From the NCBI RefSeq assembly GCF_001644665.1, contig NZ_CP011393.1, positions 1,882,001 through 1,946,000 on the forward strand: a stretch of DNA of 64,000 nt, in the 5' to 3' direction. This DNA is from Fervidobacterium pennivorans. GTDB lineage: Bacteria > Thermotogota > Thermotogae > Thermotogales > Fervidobacteriaceae. Below the pieces are notes generated by a model. It did no database searches. It was not told the DNA's origin and saw only the letters and a program-made list of their open reading frames with translations. A program made the translations under genes and the position numbers. Positions 16,202 to 26,123 of the stretch are shown here, piece by piece (within the stretch, counting starts at the first letter, position 1; the number at the start of each line of letters is the position of its first letter).

Positions 16202-16769
16202 TGCAGGTCACCTCCTCATATCCTCTGTGAAGTGCCCTAATGTTCTTTTGAACAACTTCCTCACCAAACTTCTTTAGGAACATGTCCCTAATCTTATCTT
16301 CTACATACTTCAGCTCAATAATACCCGTTACCCTTGCAATTGCACCAAGAACAACTGTATTTGGTGTACCTCTTCCAAGTTCTTCAAGCGCGATATCCGT
16401 TGCTTTTACAACGCAAATTTTTCCTTGAAATCCCGTTTTTTGCCTTACCCACTCGATAGGTTTAACGGTATTCACTATGAGTACCGTCTCAGATGTTGTC
16501 CCTGCCAATATATCTGGGTTACCTAACAGTGTGTCATCAATGACTACAACAAGGTTGGGCTTCTCAACGGAGCAGTGGAGTAGAATAGGTTCGTCAGAAA
16601 TTCTGTTGAAGGCTTTCATCGGAGCTCCAGTTCTTTCCGCACCGTACTCTGGGAATGCCTGAACGTATTTTCCCATGTCAAGTGCGGCTTCTGCAAGCAT
16701 TTGGGACGCACTCTTTGCACCCTGACCAGCTCTTCCATGCCATCTGATTTCGAATATCTTCGCCGGCAC
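16194..16769 (-). CDS. porC: Pyruvate:ferredoxin oxidoreductase, gamma subunit
   Basis: 191-residue CoA-binding gamma subunit, first gene of the por operon. IRWHGRAGQGAKSASQMLAEAA at the N-terminus is the family signature; the frame is open further upstream, but GTG 16769 behind AAGGAGG fits the family start. The gamma-delta-alpha-beta order is that of the Thermotoga maritima operon. The leader (16770-16880) contains a TTGTGAAAT half-site resembling Rex operators, only a suggestion of redox control. Confidence 0.94.
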   Translation of the reverse strand: MPAKIFEIRWHGRAGQGAKSASQMLAEAALDMGKYVQAFPEYGAERTGAPMKAFNRISDEPILLHCSVEKPNLVVVIDDTLLGNPDILAGTTSETVLIVNTVKPIEWVRQKTGFQGKICVVKATDIALEELGRGTPNTVVLGAIARVTGIIELKYVEDKIRDMFLKKFGEEVVQKNIRALHRGYEEVTCSA

Positions 16770-16881
16770 GTTTTTTACCTCCTTTCGAATTTGCGGGATT
16801 TTGGAACTTTTGTGAAATGTGCTGTGATTTTGATTGATAAAACTTTCACATTTATTGACAAAACATTCTTCCAAGACACAA

Positions 16882-16910
16882 CCCCCGAGATGAGATTACC
16901 ATCTCGGGGG
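16882..16910 (-). terminator. Intrinsic terminator after the GH57 gene
   Basis: Stem CCCCCGAGATG/CATCTCGGGGG with a 7-nt loop between the GH57 stop and the por operon; the following T-tract is poor. Confidence 0.75.
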
Positions 16911-16953
16911 AGGTTATCTTTCCAGAGACCCGAAGCTTTAAATTGACATCAGT

Positions 16954-18555
16954 TTATATTTTTAAATACATCTTGTAATCTGCATCAGGGAATATATCGT
17001 CAACGTACTCGAGCCTCTGTAACTCCCCAATATCTATATTACCACTCTTTAGCATATCATACAAGTTTAAGAATCGTTTAATATGCGTTTTGGTTCTGTT
17101 AACTGCATATTCCACACTTGTTCCTGTGGTCATTATAAACGCCCAGTCACTCGATTGTGCAAGTAACAGTTCCCTAACCATCTGATTCAACACGCGAATC
17201 TTTAATGGGTCGGTTTCATCTGCATGCTCTTTTGCAACTTCTGTCATCCTCTCAACCATTTCATGAAGGTGCGGGTAAATCCAGTCGTTTGTTCCATTCA
17301 ACCATACTTCGTTGTAACCGTTCGCACCCCAACTTGAAGCAGCAGGTGTAAGTATCTGAACTTTCTCAATCCAATCGACAACATCACATGCTCTAACAAC
17401 TCTGAGTTTTTGACTCTTAGCTGCCTCCCTCATAAAGTATTCCAAAAAGAACGGTCCTTCGTACCACCAATGACCAAATAATTCAGCATCAAATGGTGCA
17501 ACAATTATTGGTTCAAGACCTTCGAAGAGGTTTAATAGGTAGTCTATCTGAGCTTCTTTCTTTCTTAAAAAATCTTTGGCATGTTCGTATGCGGTCGTTT
17601 TTGCTTCGTCGATATCGTAATAATCTTTTTTATCAAGAGGTGTATCTTTCGAGGTGATTTTGTGGTATTTTATACCCGTGTTCGTCCTAACTCCACTTGG
17701 ATCTATATAAGGCCTTATATATTCGTATTCCCTATCGAATCCAATATCTCTGTAGAACTCTCTGTACCTTGAGTCTCCGGGATAACCAATTTGTGCGCTC
17801 CATACCTGTTCTGAGCTTTCCGGATCTCTTGCAAATGCAAAAACGTTATTTGGAGTAACAATGGGTCTATAGACTCCGTACCGTGGTCTTTCATCAGCAT
17901 ACCAAAATGCGTGTGAATCAACAAAGAAATACTCAAGCCCATATTCCGCCAAGTATCTATCAAGTCCTGGGAAGTAAGCGCATTCCGCCAACCATATACC
18001 GCGCGGTTTAACTCCTATGTGTCTTTCGTAGGTTTTGACTGCTTGTTCTAACTGAGCACGAATTGCCTGCGGATATTGTTCCATAAATGGTAGATATCCA
18101 TGTGTCGCGTTGCAGGTAATAATGTCCAGGTATCCTCTTGCCATGTATTCTTTGAAACCGTTAAGGATATTTTTCTTGTATTGCTCACGGAATATGTAAA
18201 GTGTATCTTCGAGATGTTGCAAGTAATACTGAGCCATTTTGTGCTTTCGCGGATGTTCGTTTGCAGTTCTAGCAACTTCTTTGCGAGCCAATTCTATAAG
18301 TTTTTCTAAACGTTTTTCGTATTTATTTTGAAGGTCTGGATTAGCGAGCATCTCCATTAAGGGAGGAGTTATCGACATTGTGAGTTTTACAGGAACTTTG
18401 TCTTGCTCTAAGTTTCTGAACATCCTCAATAACGGTATATAAGTCTCCGTAATAGCTTCAAATAACCAGTGCTCTTCCAAGAAAAACGGATACTCTGGGT
18501 GATGAACGTAAGGCAAGTGTGCGTGAAGAACAAACATCATCTGTCCTCGTGGCAT
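16954..18555 (-). CDS. GH57 family 1,4-alpha-glucan branching enzyme
   Basis: 533-residue glycoside hydrolase family 57 protein with an N-terminal DUF1957-type start (MMFVLHAHLPYVHHPEYPFF). The nucleophile glutamate is in GIWLAECAYFPG and the acid/base aspartate in APFDAELFGHWWYEG. The C-terminal helical domain (VNRTKTHIKRFLNLYDML) is the one seen in GH57 branching enzymes such as those of Thermus and Thermotoga AmyC. It introduces alpha-1,6 branches in storage glucan, in the cytosol. It starts 3 bp from the end of the DUF4912 gene, so both are made together. Confidence 0.92.
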   Translation of the reverse strand: MPRGQMMFVLHAHLPYVHHPEYPFFLEEHWLFEAITETYIPLLRMFRNLEQDKVPVKLTMSITPPLMEMLANPDLQNKYEKRLEKLIELARKEVARTANEHPRKHKMAQYYLQHLEDTLYIFREQYKKNILNGFKEYMARGYLDIITCNATHGYLPFMEQYPQAIRAQLEQAVKTYERHIGVKPRGIWLAECAYFPGLDRYLAEYGLEYFFVDSHAFWYADERPRYGVYRPIVTPNNVFAFARDPESSEQVWSAQIGYPGDSRYREFYRDIGFDREYEYIRPYIDPSGVRTNTGIKYHKITSKDTPLDKKDYYDIDEAKTTAYEHAKDFLRKKEAQIDYLLNLFEGLEPIIVAPFDAELFGHWWYEGPFFLEYFMREAAKSQKLRVVRACDVVDWIEKVQILTPAASSWGANGYNEVWLNGTNDWIYPHLHEMVERMTEVAKEHADETDPLKIRVLNQMVRELLLAQSSDWAFIMTTGTSVEYAVNRTKTHIKRFLNLYDMLKSGNIDIGELQRLEYVDDIFPDADYKMYLKI

Positions 18556-18557
18556 AC

Positions 18558-19346
18558 TTATATCCCCTTCCCACTAAGTCGAATAACACTGATGCTTCCA
18601 GCACTCGAAATCCGAAAAAGGTGCTCCAAACCTTGGACCGAGCCACTAATTCTTTCAACAATAGGTGTTAGCATACCTTCAGATGGCATAACTATTCTCC
18701 GCCTCTTTCTGAGGTCTAACCATCTTTCCCTCGTAGACTGACTTGGAGAATTCACTGGAACCCGGCAGAGGTTAGATCTTAGCAAATATTTGTAATTGCC
18801 GTTTGAATCGTAGTAGCCAAGTTCAGCCAAGTAATGTGCTCCAGGCATCGGGACGTTCATATAGTAATTCTTTAAAGAAAGCACATCTACAGTGACCTCA
18901 AATGTTCTATGCGCATTTGTTCCATTAAATTCTATGAATGTTACATCGTAAACCCTCAAAACAACTTTTTTTACTTCATGGGACTTCAAAAATTCTTTGT
19001 TTGCAAGGCTTAGGTCCCAGTAAATGTGCATCCAAAACGGATTGACAGGCATCGCAACAAGTTTATCTTTGTTGTAGGTGTCGGGAATGGATACATCTTC
19101 TTTAATTGGTTGTAATGATGTCTGGACTTGACCTGCGGAGGAAGTAGACGAAGAGGGTCTTGACTGCTCTGTTTCTTCAGGTTGGACGGCTTTTATTCTT
19201 TCGATATACCTCTCGATAAGCTTGCGCACATCGCTTTTTGTCATCTGCTTTTTAACCGCTAAACCAAGCTCTTTTGCTTTCGCTTTCAGTTCCTGAATCG
19301 TCCGTTCCTGACTTAACCATTCTTCCAAGTGCTTTACAATACTCAT
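18558..19346 (-). CDS. DUF4912 protein with N-terminal SAP/Rho-N-like domain
   Basis: 262-residue protein of unknown role. Residues 1-45 look like a helix-extended-loop DNA or RNA-binding motif (TIQELKAKAKELGLAVKKQ then KSDVRKLIERYI). A low-complexity serine/threonine linker follows, then DUF4912 starting around DTYNKDKLVAMPVNPFWMHI. The DUF is often found next to glycogen or GH57 genes, as here, and its fold resembles carbohydrate-binding modules. A role in handling or sensing glucan is an inference. GGGGGGTGAACCTGGT precedes the ATG. Confidence 0.82.
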   Translation of the reverse strand: MSIVKHLEEWLSQERTIQELKAKAKELGLAVKKQMTKSDVRKLIERYIERIKAVQPEETEQSRPSSSTSSAGQVQTSLQPIKEDVSIPDTYNKDKLVAMPVNPFWMHIYWDLSLANKEFLKSHEVKKVVLRVYDVTFIEFNGTNAHRTFEVTVDVLSLKNYYMNVPMPGAHYLAELGYYDSNGNYKYLLRSNLCRVPVNSPSQSTRERWLDLRKRRRIVMPSEGMLTPIVERISGSVQGLEHLFRISSAGSISVIRLSGKGI

Positions 19347-19562
19347 ACCAGGTTCACCCCCCAGGCTTTTGTTGTAGTTTGACCTTCATGTAAAATGTTA
19401 CTACAACCCGTTGTTATTGTAAAACGTTGTAAAAGCAAGATTTTTACATTTATTTCTGTATAATTACTAACATTGTTCATTTTTTGTCAATAAGTGTATT
19501 ATTACAACATACTTACTGTAATTTAAAAATGTATTTCCTCTCGTAAAATTGTGAATTTATGA

Positions 19563-19590
19563 GAAAAAAGGAGCCCAAACAATGAGCTCC
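19563..19590 (-). terminator. Intrinsic terminator of the amino-acid ABC operon
   Basis: On the minus strand GGAGC-loop-GCTCC followed by TTTTTT. The rest of 19347-19633 is AT-rich leader without a gene. Confidence 0.75.
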
Positions 19591-19633
19591 TGTGATACTA
19601 AATTTTAAGAATATTTAAAAAAGATGCATCAAG

Positions 19634-20416
19634 CTATTCTAGTATTCTTCTTAGAAATTCCCTTGTTCTCGGTTTTTTAGGATTTCTCAAAATTTCTTCC
19701 GGTGGTCCTTCTTCCTCCACAACACCTTGAGAAATAAACACGATCCGGTCAGCCACGTCACGGGCAAAACCCATTTCGTGTGTTACAACAAGCATGGTCA
19801 TGCCACTGCGTGCAAGGTCTTTCATGACATCAAGGACCTCACCCACAAGTTCAGGGTCTAGTGCAGATGTAGGTTCATCAAAAAGCATGATTTCAGGGTC
19901 CATCATCAATGCTCTCGCGATTGCTACTCTTTGTTTTTGACCACCGGAAAGTTGTTCTGGATAGGCATCTATTTTATCAAGTAACCCAACCCTACTAAGT
20001 AATGCTTTTGCCTTCTCAATTGCTTGTTCTCTTGGCATTTTTTTCACCTTAGTTGGAGCAAGGATTAGATTTTCCAGTACGTTCATGTGGGGAAACAGAT
20101 TAAATTGTTGGAAGACCATACCTATTCTTGTTCTGAGCTGATTTACGTCGTATTTATCAATATCCACACCGTCTAAGTATATCTTTCCACCTTGGTATTC
20201 TTCTAGTTTGTTTATACATCTCAAAAGTGTGCTTTTTCCCCCGCCACTGGGACCGATGATAACAATTGTTTCTCCTTTTTTGACTAGTAGGTTTATTCCT
20301 TTCAAAACTTCAAGTTTTCCAAAACGTTTCACCAAGTTCTCTATCTTAATAATGATTTTTTCCGAGCTATTATTTAACTTGCTCATTTCATTAATTGACC
20401 CATTGTTAGTATTCAT
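19634..20416 (-). CDS. Polar amino-acid ABC transporter ATP-binding protein
   Basis: 260-residue ATPase of the GlnQ/HisP family. Walker [11 protein letters not shown]-loop [11 protein letters not shown], signature LSGGQKQR and Walker [15 protein letters not shown] are intact. Its ATG overlaps the stop of the permease gene (ATGA). The N-terminal 14 residues are an asparagine/serine-rich addition; a later start at [10 protein letters not shown] is possible. It energises import of polar amino acids together with the next two genes. Confidence 0.94.
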   Translation of the reverse strand: MNTNNGSINEMSKLNNSSEKIIIKIENLVKRFGKLEVLKGINLLVKKGETIVIIGPSGGGKSTLLRCINKLEEYQGGKIYLDGVDIDKYDVNQLRTRIGMVFQQFNLFPHMNVLENLILAPTKVKKMPREQAIEKAKALLSRVGLLDKIDAYPEQLSGGQKQRVAIARALMMDPEIMLFDEPTSALDPELVGEVLDVMKDLARSGMTMLVVTHEMGFARDVADRIVFISQGVVEEEGPPEEILRNPKKPRTREFLRRILE

Positions 20417-21063
20417 GCTGTAGCCATCCTCCTTTCAATATACCTAACTATGCGGGAGATGACAAATGTCATGATAAAGTATATGAACGCTATTCCAAAG
20501 TAGATGGAGAATGTTTGAAATGTTCGAGATATTATGAATTGCCCGCTTCTCATCAATTCGGAAACACCTATAACAGATGCAAGGGAACTATCTTTTGTCA
20601 GGGTTATGAATTCGTTACCAAGTGCTGGTAAAATGTTTCTAAATGCTTGTGGAAGGATTATGTACCTCATCGTTTGCCAATGAGTTAATCCCAGTGAACG
20701 CGCAGCCTCGTACTGACCTCTTGGAATAGATTGAATACCTGCACGAACAATTTCGGCGATATAAGCTCCACTGTTTAATCCAAGTGCTGTTATTGCTGCA
20801 GGATAAGGTGCTAGTTGTATCCCTAGCTGAGGTAAGCCGAAATAGATAATTGATATCTGAACGAGCAGAGGGGTTCCACGCAAAAACTCTACATACGCGG
20901 TGCAAGGGTAATTTATTAGTTTTATTTTAGATAACCTGCCCATACCGATGAAGGTTCCTAAGATTAACCCTATACCAACGGAAAAAGCTGTGAGTTTAAG
21001 CGTTTCCCACGCACCTACAAAAAGAAAAGGAAAACTTTTCAGTAACTCTATCAACGCTTCCAC
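20413..21063 (-). CDS. Polar amino-acid ABC transporter permease
   Basis: HisM/GlnP-type permease of about 216 residues. [16 protein letters not shown] starts the transmembrane domain, and [22 protein letters not shown] is the EAA loop that docks the ATPase. About five membrane segments. I place the start at GTG 21063 because GGGAGGG lies 6 nt before it; a longer GTG start at 21078 is possible. Only one permease gene is present, so it probably acts as a homodimer. Confidence 0.93.
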   Translation of the reverse strand: MEALIELLKSFPFLFVGAWETLKLTAFSVGIGLILGTFIGMGRLSKIKLINYPCTAYVEFLRGTPLLVQISIIYFGLPQLGIQLAPYPAAITALGLNSGAYIAEIVRAGIQSIPRGQYEAARSLGLTHWQTMRYIILPQAFRNILPALGNEFITLTKDSSLASVIGVSELMRSGQFIISRTFQTFSIYFGIAFIYFIMTFVISRIVRYIERRMATA

Positions 21064-21130
21064 AATTTTCCCTCCCACATCAAGACTCTAAACTGTTTCT
21101 ACATCTCACAAAAAGAACAAAAAACAAAGA

Positions 21131-21162
21131 AGCCCCCTTTATGTGGAAGCATAAAGGGGGCT
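21131..21162 (-). terminator. Terminator/attenuator between binding protein and permease genes
   Basis: AGCCCCCTTTATG/CATAAAGGGGGCT, a perfect 13-bp stem with a T-rich 3' side, inside the operon. It should lower permease and ATPase expression relative to the binding protein. Confidence 0.85.
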
Positions 21163-21171
21163 TTTAGCTCA

Positions 21172-21924
21172 TTATTCAAACCACTTCTGAATTAATTTGT
21201 TGTAAGTTCCCGAACTCTTTAAAATATCAAGGGTTTGATTTACGAAATTCAGTAGTTCCTTGTTTCCTTTTTTAACTGCGATTCCGTAAGTTTCTCCGGT
21301 ATCTACAACAGTACTTATCAAGAATTTTGGGAATTTCTTTACGTAAGCTTTTGCTGGTGCTTCGTCAAGTACTACCGCATCAACACGACCGTTTTGCAAT
21401 TCTAAAAACGCATCAGTGAATTTTTGGAACCTAACAACTTGGACTCCGTTAATTTCGCTGACAACCAAGTCCCCTGTAGTTCCAAGCTGAACTGCGACCT
21501 TTTTACCAACAAGTTCTTCTAACTTCTTTGGTTCAAACTTTCCGTCCTTTCTTACAACTATCGCTTGGTTTGCCTCGAAGTAAGGCTTTGAAAAATCAAC
21601 AACCTTGGCCCTTTCTTCAGTAATAGTCATACCTGCAATGATTAAATCAATCTTCCCTTGCAATAGAGCTGGAATTAAACTATCAAACGGTAGGTTCACA
21701 ATCTCAAGTTTAACACCGAGTCTTTTTGCTAGTTCATTAGCGATGTCCATATCAAAACCGACAACTTGGTTTTTTTCATCGACGAACTCAAAAGGCGGGA
21801 ACGTTGGCTCAGTACCCACAATCAGCTTTCCTCTTTTCTTAATCTCTGTGAGGCTTTGCGCAAAACTCAGTGTTACAACTATCACCATACCAATAAGTAA
21901 AACTACCACAGCGACCCTTTTCAT
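21172..21924 (-). CDS. Polar amino-acid ABC transporter substrate-binding protein
   Basis: 250-residue secreted binding protein of family 3. Signal peptide VAVVVLLIGMVIVVTLSFAQ; mature part opens with KKRGKLIVGTEPTFPPFEFV and GFDMDIANELAKRLGVK, then GKIDLIIAGMTITEERAKVV, the classical family 3 signature. Ligand is not decided: the basic-amino-acid or glutamine types are equally plausible. The ribosome site GGGGAGGG is intact, although a mobile element lies 24 bp before the ATG. Confidence 0.94.
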   Translation of the reverse strand: MKRVAVVVLLIGMVIVVTLSFAQSLTEIKKRGKLIVGTEPTFPPFEFVDEKNQVVGFDMDIANELAKRLGVKLEIVNLPFDSLIPALLQGKIDLIIAGMTITEERAKVVDFSKPYFEANQAIVVRKDGKFEPKKLEELVGKKVAVQLGTTGDLVVSEINGVQVVRFQKFTDAFLELQNGRVDAVVLDEAPAKAYVKKFPKFLISTVVDTGETYGIAVKKGNKELLNFVNQTLDILKSSGTYNKLIQKWFE

Positions 21925-21940
21925 ACCACATCCCTCCCCA

Positions 21941-22374
21941 TGTTATAAGATAATGTTAACTAAAAGTATTGAAACTTTCCAAAAACCGCATTATCCTTTA
22001 AATAGGGACCACCCCCCAACCAACTCTTAACAAAAGCAGGTTTCCCAAAATGCATAACCCAATGCTTTCTTGCCTAAGAAGAATACGAAGAATTTAGTGA
22101 TATATATTCAAAGGTTTTTGTGTAGTGAAGAATCCTTGGAAAATGCATAATGGCAATATCAATCGCATTCTTTTACGATTATACTCTTTCATCACTACAA
22201 GTTAACAGTATCAACGCAAAAACTTCCCTTTCCCTTATCCCAAATGCACTTCTTGTGGTAAGTCTAAGGGCTTTGTGTAGTGAAGAATCTTTGGAAAACG
22301 CACAACGGTAATATCAATCACTTTCTTTCACACTACACTCTTTCATCACTACAAGTTAACACTATCTGTTATAA
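21941..22374 (-). mobile_element. Composite copy of a small non-coding inverted-repeat element with target duplication
   Basis: Element body 21949-22366 (418 bp) flanked by the 8-bp direct repeat TGTTATAA (21941-21948 and 22367-22374). 21949-22212 is a 264-bp unit that, read as reverse complement, looks identical to 29827-30090. 22213-22366 adds a diverged second left end, beginning on the minus strand GATAGTGTTAACT. The 264-bp unit ends in GATAATGTTAACT and AGTTAACAGTATC, a 12 of 13 match as inverted repeats. It has no credible gene. This accounts for the gap between 21925 and 22408. Confidence 0.85.
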
Positions 22375-22408
22375 AATCAAGAAAAGTTTAACAGAGCTAA
22401 TTTAAAAT

Positions 22409-23188
22409 TCACATCTGCGCAGAAACCATCCAGGTAACTTGACCAGTTTGCATATTGTATTTTCCAAGGGCATTAAAGAAAGAATTCGCAACGCCTAATC
22501 CAAGCACCCAGTTACTGTTATCCGGCTGACCGACATATACATAAATCATGCTCACTGGCAACGCAAGTTCCCAAGTGTAAGTAAATGAACCTTCAAAAAC
22601 ACCCTTTACACTTGGAACTGTGAATCTGAATAAGAAGTAATCAACGTCACAGGATTCAACTTTAAAATTAACACTGGCATCTAACCAATCCAAGGAATCG
22701 TTTAGGACAAACTGACCGTCCTGTTTTTTCAAAACTCCCCTGTTTTCGTATGAAAGCTCAAACCGTGACCATGAAGCAAACAAGAAGGACGTCTTTTTGT
22801 AACTCGCGATTCCAAATGCAACAGTTGGTGTTTCGTATGCACTCAAATCTGATATTTGCTCAAAACTCGGGACATTTGAACTAAGTGCAACGAATAGTCC
22901 ACCCATAGAAATCCCCAAACCTACGTATACTGGCTGATTCAGCTCGAAGTTCGGATACTCAACCGTTGTGCCAACTGAGAAGTTGAGTCCAAAAATGTTC
23001 AAATATCCTTCAACTCCTAAAGTATAAATTCCTTCGGAGCTTCCAGGAACAAGTGTAGCCCTGAGCACATAAGGCTGGGCAACTACACTTGAAGGTTTCG
23101 AAACGTTCAGTAACTGAGAGGCATCAACTCCCTGAGCATAGGTAAACACTGTGACAATCACCAAGAATATAAATATAACTTTCTTCAT
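22409..23188 (-). CDS. Secreted or outer-envelope protein of unknown function
   Basis: 259-residue protein with a clear signal peptide (KKVIFIFLVIVTVFTYAQG). The mature part is rich in alternating polar and hydrophobic strands with many Gly, Ser, Val and Tyr residues and ends in VTWMVSAQM, which suggests a beta-rich, possibly barrel-like envelope protein. No domain is recognised. The start is ATG 23188 behind GGGGTGGGAACT. It is separated from the glycyl-tRNA synthetase genes by 31 bp and may form part of their transcript. Confidence 0.7.
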   Translation of the reverse strand: MKKVIFIFLVIVTVFTYAQGVDASQLLNVSKPSSVVAQPYVLRATLVPGSSEGIYTLGVEGYLNIFGLNFSVGTTVEYPNFELNQPVYVGLGISMGGLFVALSSNVPSFEQISDLSAYETPTVAFGIASYKKTSFLFASWSRFELSYENRGVLKKQDGQFVLNDSLDWLDASVNFKVESCDVDYFLFRFTVPSVKGVFEGSFTYTWELALPVSMIYVYVGQPDNSNWVLGLGVANSFFNALGKYNMQTGQVTWMVSAQM

Positions 23189-23219
23189 AGTTCCCACCCC
23201 TTTTCATTAAGATTTTTTA

Positions 23220-25232
23220 TCAAGCTTGGAGCTTTTTTTCAATCAAAGTGAGGTCTCCAAACTCCGAGAATAGTTCATCAATTGTTTTTAGAAATCCAAG
23301 CCTGTTAAGCCTTATATCTTCTTCTTCAACCATCACAAAGACTTTATCAAAGTATTTGTCTATGAACGGCCTAAGTTCTGTTATCTTTCTCAAAGCATCT
23401 TTGTAGTTGAGATGTTTGATGTAATCGAGAACCACGGGTTTTACTTCAAGGTATTTTTCAAAAAGTTCTTTCTCTTCGTCTTGAATGAATTTTGCTGAAT
23501 CAAAATAGTTAGACTCATGCTTCCTGCTTATATTATGGACCCTCTCGAATCCAACCAAAAGATGTTCAAACTCATCAGTGCCGGCTAATTCCATAATCGC
23601 CTGTGCTGAAAGAATACCTCTCAAAGGTTTGTTCCAAAGTTCTCTAACAGCACGCGCGATATCGTATCTCAAACGAGCGTTATAAAGTTCGAATCTGTTT
23701 TCAAAAAACTCAAAAAGTCCTCCTGGCAACTCTTTATTTAGCTCTTCACATGCGGCAAATATGATTGGCTTCAAATCCAAATCCCAAGAGAACTTTTCCA
23801 CAATCAAATAAATGTCATCGACCTTGCTTCTCAATCCGTATGGGTCTTTTGAACCGCTTGGTATATTACCAATCACGAAATTTCCAACAACTGTGTCTAT
23901 CCTATCTGCAATTCCCACAACTGCGCCTTCGATAGTTGTTGGATTGTTAGAATAATGTTCTTCAATTCCCCATGCAACATCGTTTGGTTCTCCATCCTTC
24001 AGAGCGTAGATTCTACCCATTATGCCTTGTAGTTCCGGAAACTCGTATACAACATGTGAACCGATGTCTGCCTTACATAGCCTTGCTGTCCTTAGTATTG
24101 TACCACTTTTCTTTTCCAAACCCAAAACCCCAATTATTCGTTGTGAGAGTTTTTCTATCCTTTGTACTTTATCGTAGAGTGTTCCAAGCTCCTTTTGAAA
24201 CACCATTTCTTTGAGTTTCTCGTTGAAAGTTTCAAGAGAAACCTTTATATCTTTTTCATAATAATATCTGGCATCTTCTAATCGAGCGTTGATAACCCTT
24301 TCGTAACCTTTCCTCGCGTTACCTTTTACATCTTCCGGCATGTCGATGAATGCCAGGAATAAATTGGTTGTCTTTCCATTTCTCTTTACCGTGAAAGACC
24401 TTTGATGGTGTTTAATTGTTGTTCTAATCAATTCTTCTGGAAGCTCTAAATATTTTTCTAAAAACTCACCCTGTATCATCTTTGGGAATTCTGTTAGTAT
24501 TGCAACTTCCTCTATTAAAGACTCATCTTTGTCAACTTCGAACCCCTGCTTTTCAAAATCTTCAAGTTGCTTCACGATGAATTCTCTACGCTTTTCAATT
24601 TGTGGTATGACATAATAATTGTTCATCTTCTCCAAGTAATCCTTATAGGAATTTACCTCAAAGTAGTCATCCTTAACAAAACGATGTCCAATGGTTTTGT
24701 TCGATGATTTCAGCCCAAAAATCTCCATATCAAGAGTTCTTCCGTCGTAAACAGCTAAGACATGGTGAGGGATTCTTACGAATTCGTACTTTCCATCTCC
24801 CCATTTCATAGGTTTTCTGAATTTCAAACTATAAATTATCTGCGGTACGACCTTCTTTAAAACTTCTTCAGTTTTTATACCTTTCTGTATTTTCGTTATG
24901 TAGACATAGTTGTCTACTATTTTGACATCTTCAAGCGTTGATTCGTTCGATTTCAAAAAGCCAAGCAACGCCTTTGTAGGTTGTCCGTCTTTATCATATG
25001 CCACATTCACCGCTGGACCTTTCTTTTCAACAACTCTGTCTGGAGTGGTATCAGAAAGTCCATCCAAGACAAATCCAAATCTTCTTGGAGCCACAAACAC
25101 TTCGAAGTTTTCGAATTGAACTCCTTCACTCTTTAATGTTTCTGGCACCTTCTCTGAAAGCTGTTGAATTATCCCGGGCACTTCCGTTGTTGGAAGCTCT
25201 TCAACTCCTATTTCAAAAAGGAATTCACTCAT
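23220..25232 (-). CDS. glyS: Glycyl-tRNA synthetase beta subunit
   Basis: 670-residue beta chain of the alpha2-beta2 glycyl-tRNA synthetase, which recognises tRNA-Gly. The typical beginning [19 protein letters not shown] is used as start; an open stretch of 12 codons upstream is inside glyQ. The HD-like region and the C-terminal DALRP-type anticodon-binding segment ([20 protein letters not shown]) are present. The start overlaps the end of glyQ by 8 bp, so synthesis of the two subunits is coupled. Confidence 0.96.
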   Translation of the reverse strand: MSEFLFEIGVEELPTTEVPGIIQQLSEKVPETLKSEGVQFENFEVFVAPRRFGFVLDGLSDTTPDRVVEKKGPAVNVAYDKDGQPTKALLGFLKSNESTLEDVKIVDNYVYITKIQKGIKTEEVLKKVVPQIIYSLKFRKPMKWGDGKYEFVRIPHHVLAVYDGRTLDMEIFGLKSSNKTIGHRFVKDDYFEVNSYKDYLEKMNNYYVIPQIEKRREFIVKQLEDFEKQGFEVDKDESLIEEVAILTEFPKMIQGEFLEKYLELPEELIRTTIKHHQRSFTVKRNGKTTNLFLAFIDMPEDVKGNARKGYERVINARLEDARYYYEKDIKVSLETFNEKLKEMVFQKELGTLYDKVQRIEKLSQRIIGVLGLEKKSGTILRTARLCKADIGSHVVYEFPELQGIMGRIYALKDGEPNDVAWGIEEHYSNNPTTIEGAVVGIADRIDTVVGNFVIGNIPSGSKDPYGLRSKVDDIYLIVEKFSWDLDLKPIIFAACEELNKELPGGLFEFFENRFELYNARLRYDIARAVRELWNKPLRGILSAQAIMELAGTDEFEHLLVGFERVHNISRKHESNYFDSAKFIQDEEKELFEKYLEVKPVVLDYIKHLNYKDALRKITELRPFIDKYFDKVFVMVEEEDIRLNRLGFLKTIDELFSEFGDLTLIEKKLQA

Positions 25233-26079
25233 TTTTACCACCCTCCGCTTCAACAAATACCTTTGCACATTTACTTGCCATGGCCCTTATGTCTCTTATA
25301 AACGTTTGCCTCTGTGCGACACTTATTGCATTTCGTGCATCAAGCAAGTTGAATGTATGCGAACACTTAAGCAACTGTTCATACGCAGGGAAAAGCAAAC
25401 CTCTTTCCATTAATCTCTCAAACTCTTTTCTGTATATATCGTAAAGTGTAAAGAGTGCATCCGTGTTGGCTTCTTCAAAGTTGTAGATAGAAAACTGTCT
25501 TTCGTTTTCTTTGAAAAGTTCGCCGTATCTAACATCTTTGTTCCACATTACATCATATACGTTATCTACACCCTGCAGATACATTGCTATTCTTTCCACA
25601 CCGTATGTTATTTCCAAAGGAATTTCCGATAGCGAAACGCCCCCAACTTGTTGAAAGTATGTAAACTGAGTAATCTCCATTCCATCGAGCCAAACTTCCC
25701 ACCCAATTCCCCATGCACCAAGCGTTGGCGATTCCCAATTGTCTTCAACAAAGCGTATATCGTGCTCTTTAGGGTCTATTCCGAGTGCTTTTAATGATTC
25801 CAAATAAAGTTCTTGGGACCTTTCTGGATGAGGCTTGAGTATCACTTGGTATTGATAGAATCTTTGCATTCTGTTTGGATTTTCCCCGTACCTACCATCA
25901 GTGGGTCTTCGACTCGGTTGCACAAAAGCGACATTCCAAGGCCTTTTTCTCAATACACCAAAGAAGGTTGACGTATGGAATGTTCCAGCTCCCATTTCCA
26001 TGTCATAAGGTTGTTCAATAAAACAACCTTGGCTTGCCCAAAATTCATCAAGGGTTTTTATCACGTCCTGCAAGTACAC
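25225..26079 (-). CDS. glyQ: Glycyl-tRNA synthetase alpha subunit
   Basis: 284-residue catalytic subunit of the class II glycyl-tRNA synthetase. Motif 2 is in [20 protein letters not shown] and the region [20 protein letters not shown] is diagnostic for GlyQ. The start is GTG 26079 (GGGAGGAACCCGAT ahead). Confidence 0.96.
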   Translation of the reverse strand: MYLQDVIKTLDEFWASQGCFIEQPYDMEMGAGTFHTSTFFGVLRKRPWNVAFVQPSRRPTDGRYGENPNRMQRFYQYQVILKPHPERSQELYLESLKALGIDPKEHDIRFVEDNWESPTLGAWGIGWEVWLDGMEITQFTYFQQVGGVSLSEIPLEITYGVERIAMYLQGVDNVYDVMWNKDVRYGELFKENERQFSIYNFEEANTDALFTLYDIYRKEFERLMERGLLFPAYEQLLKCSHTFNLLDARNAISVAQRQTFIRDIRAMASKCAKVFVEAEGGKNE

Positions 26080-26123
26080 ATCGGGTTCCTCCCTTCGAAT
26101 TTATAATATTTTACGATTAAAAC

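Noticed and set aside
16770-16880. Rex operator in front of the por operon.
   Set aside because: A TTGTGAAAT half-site is present, but the second half lies 34 bp away rather than adjacent; too weak to list as a feature.
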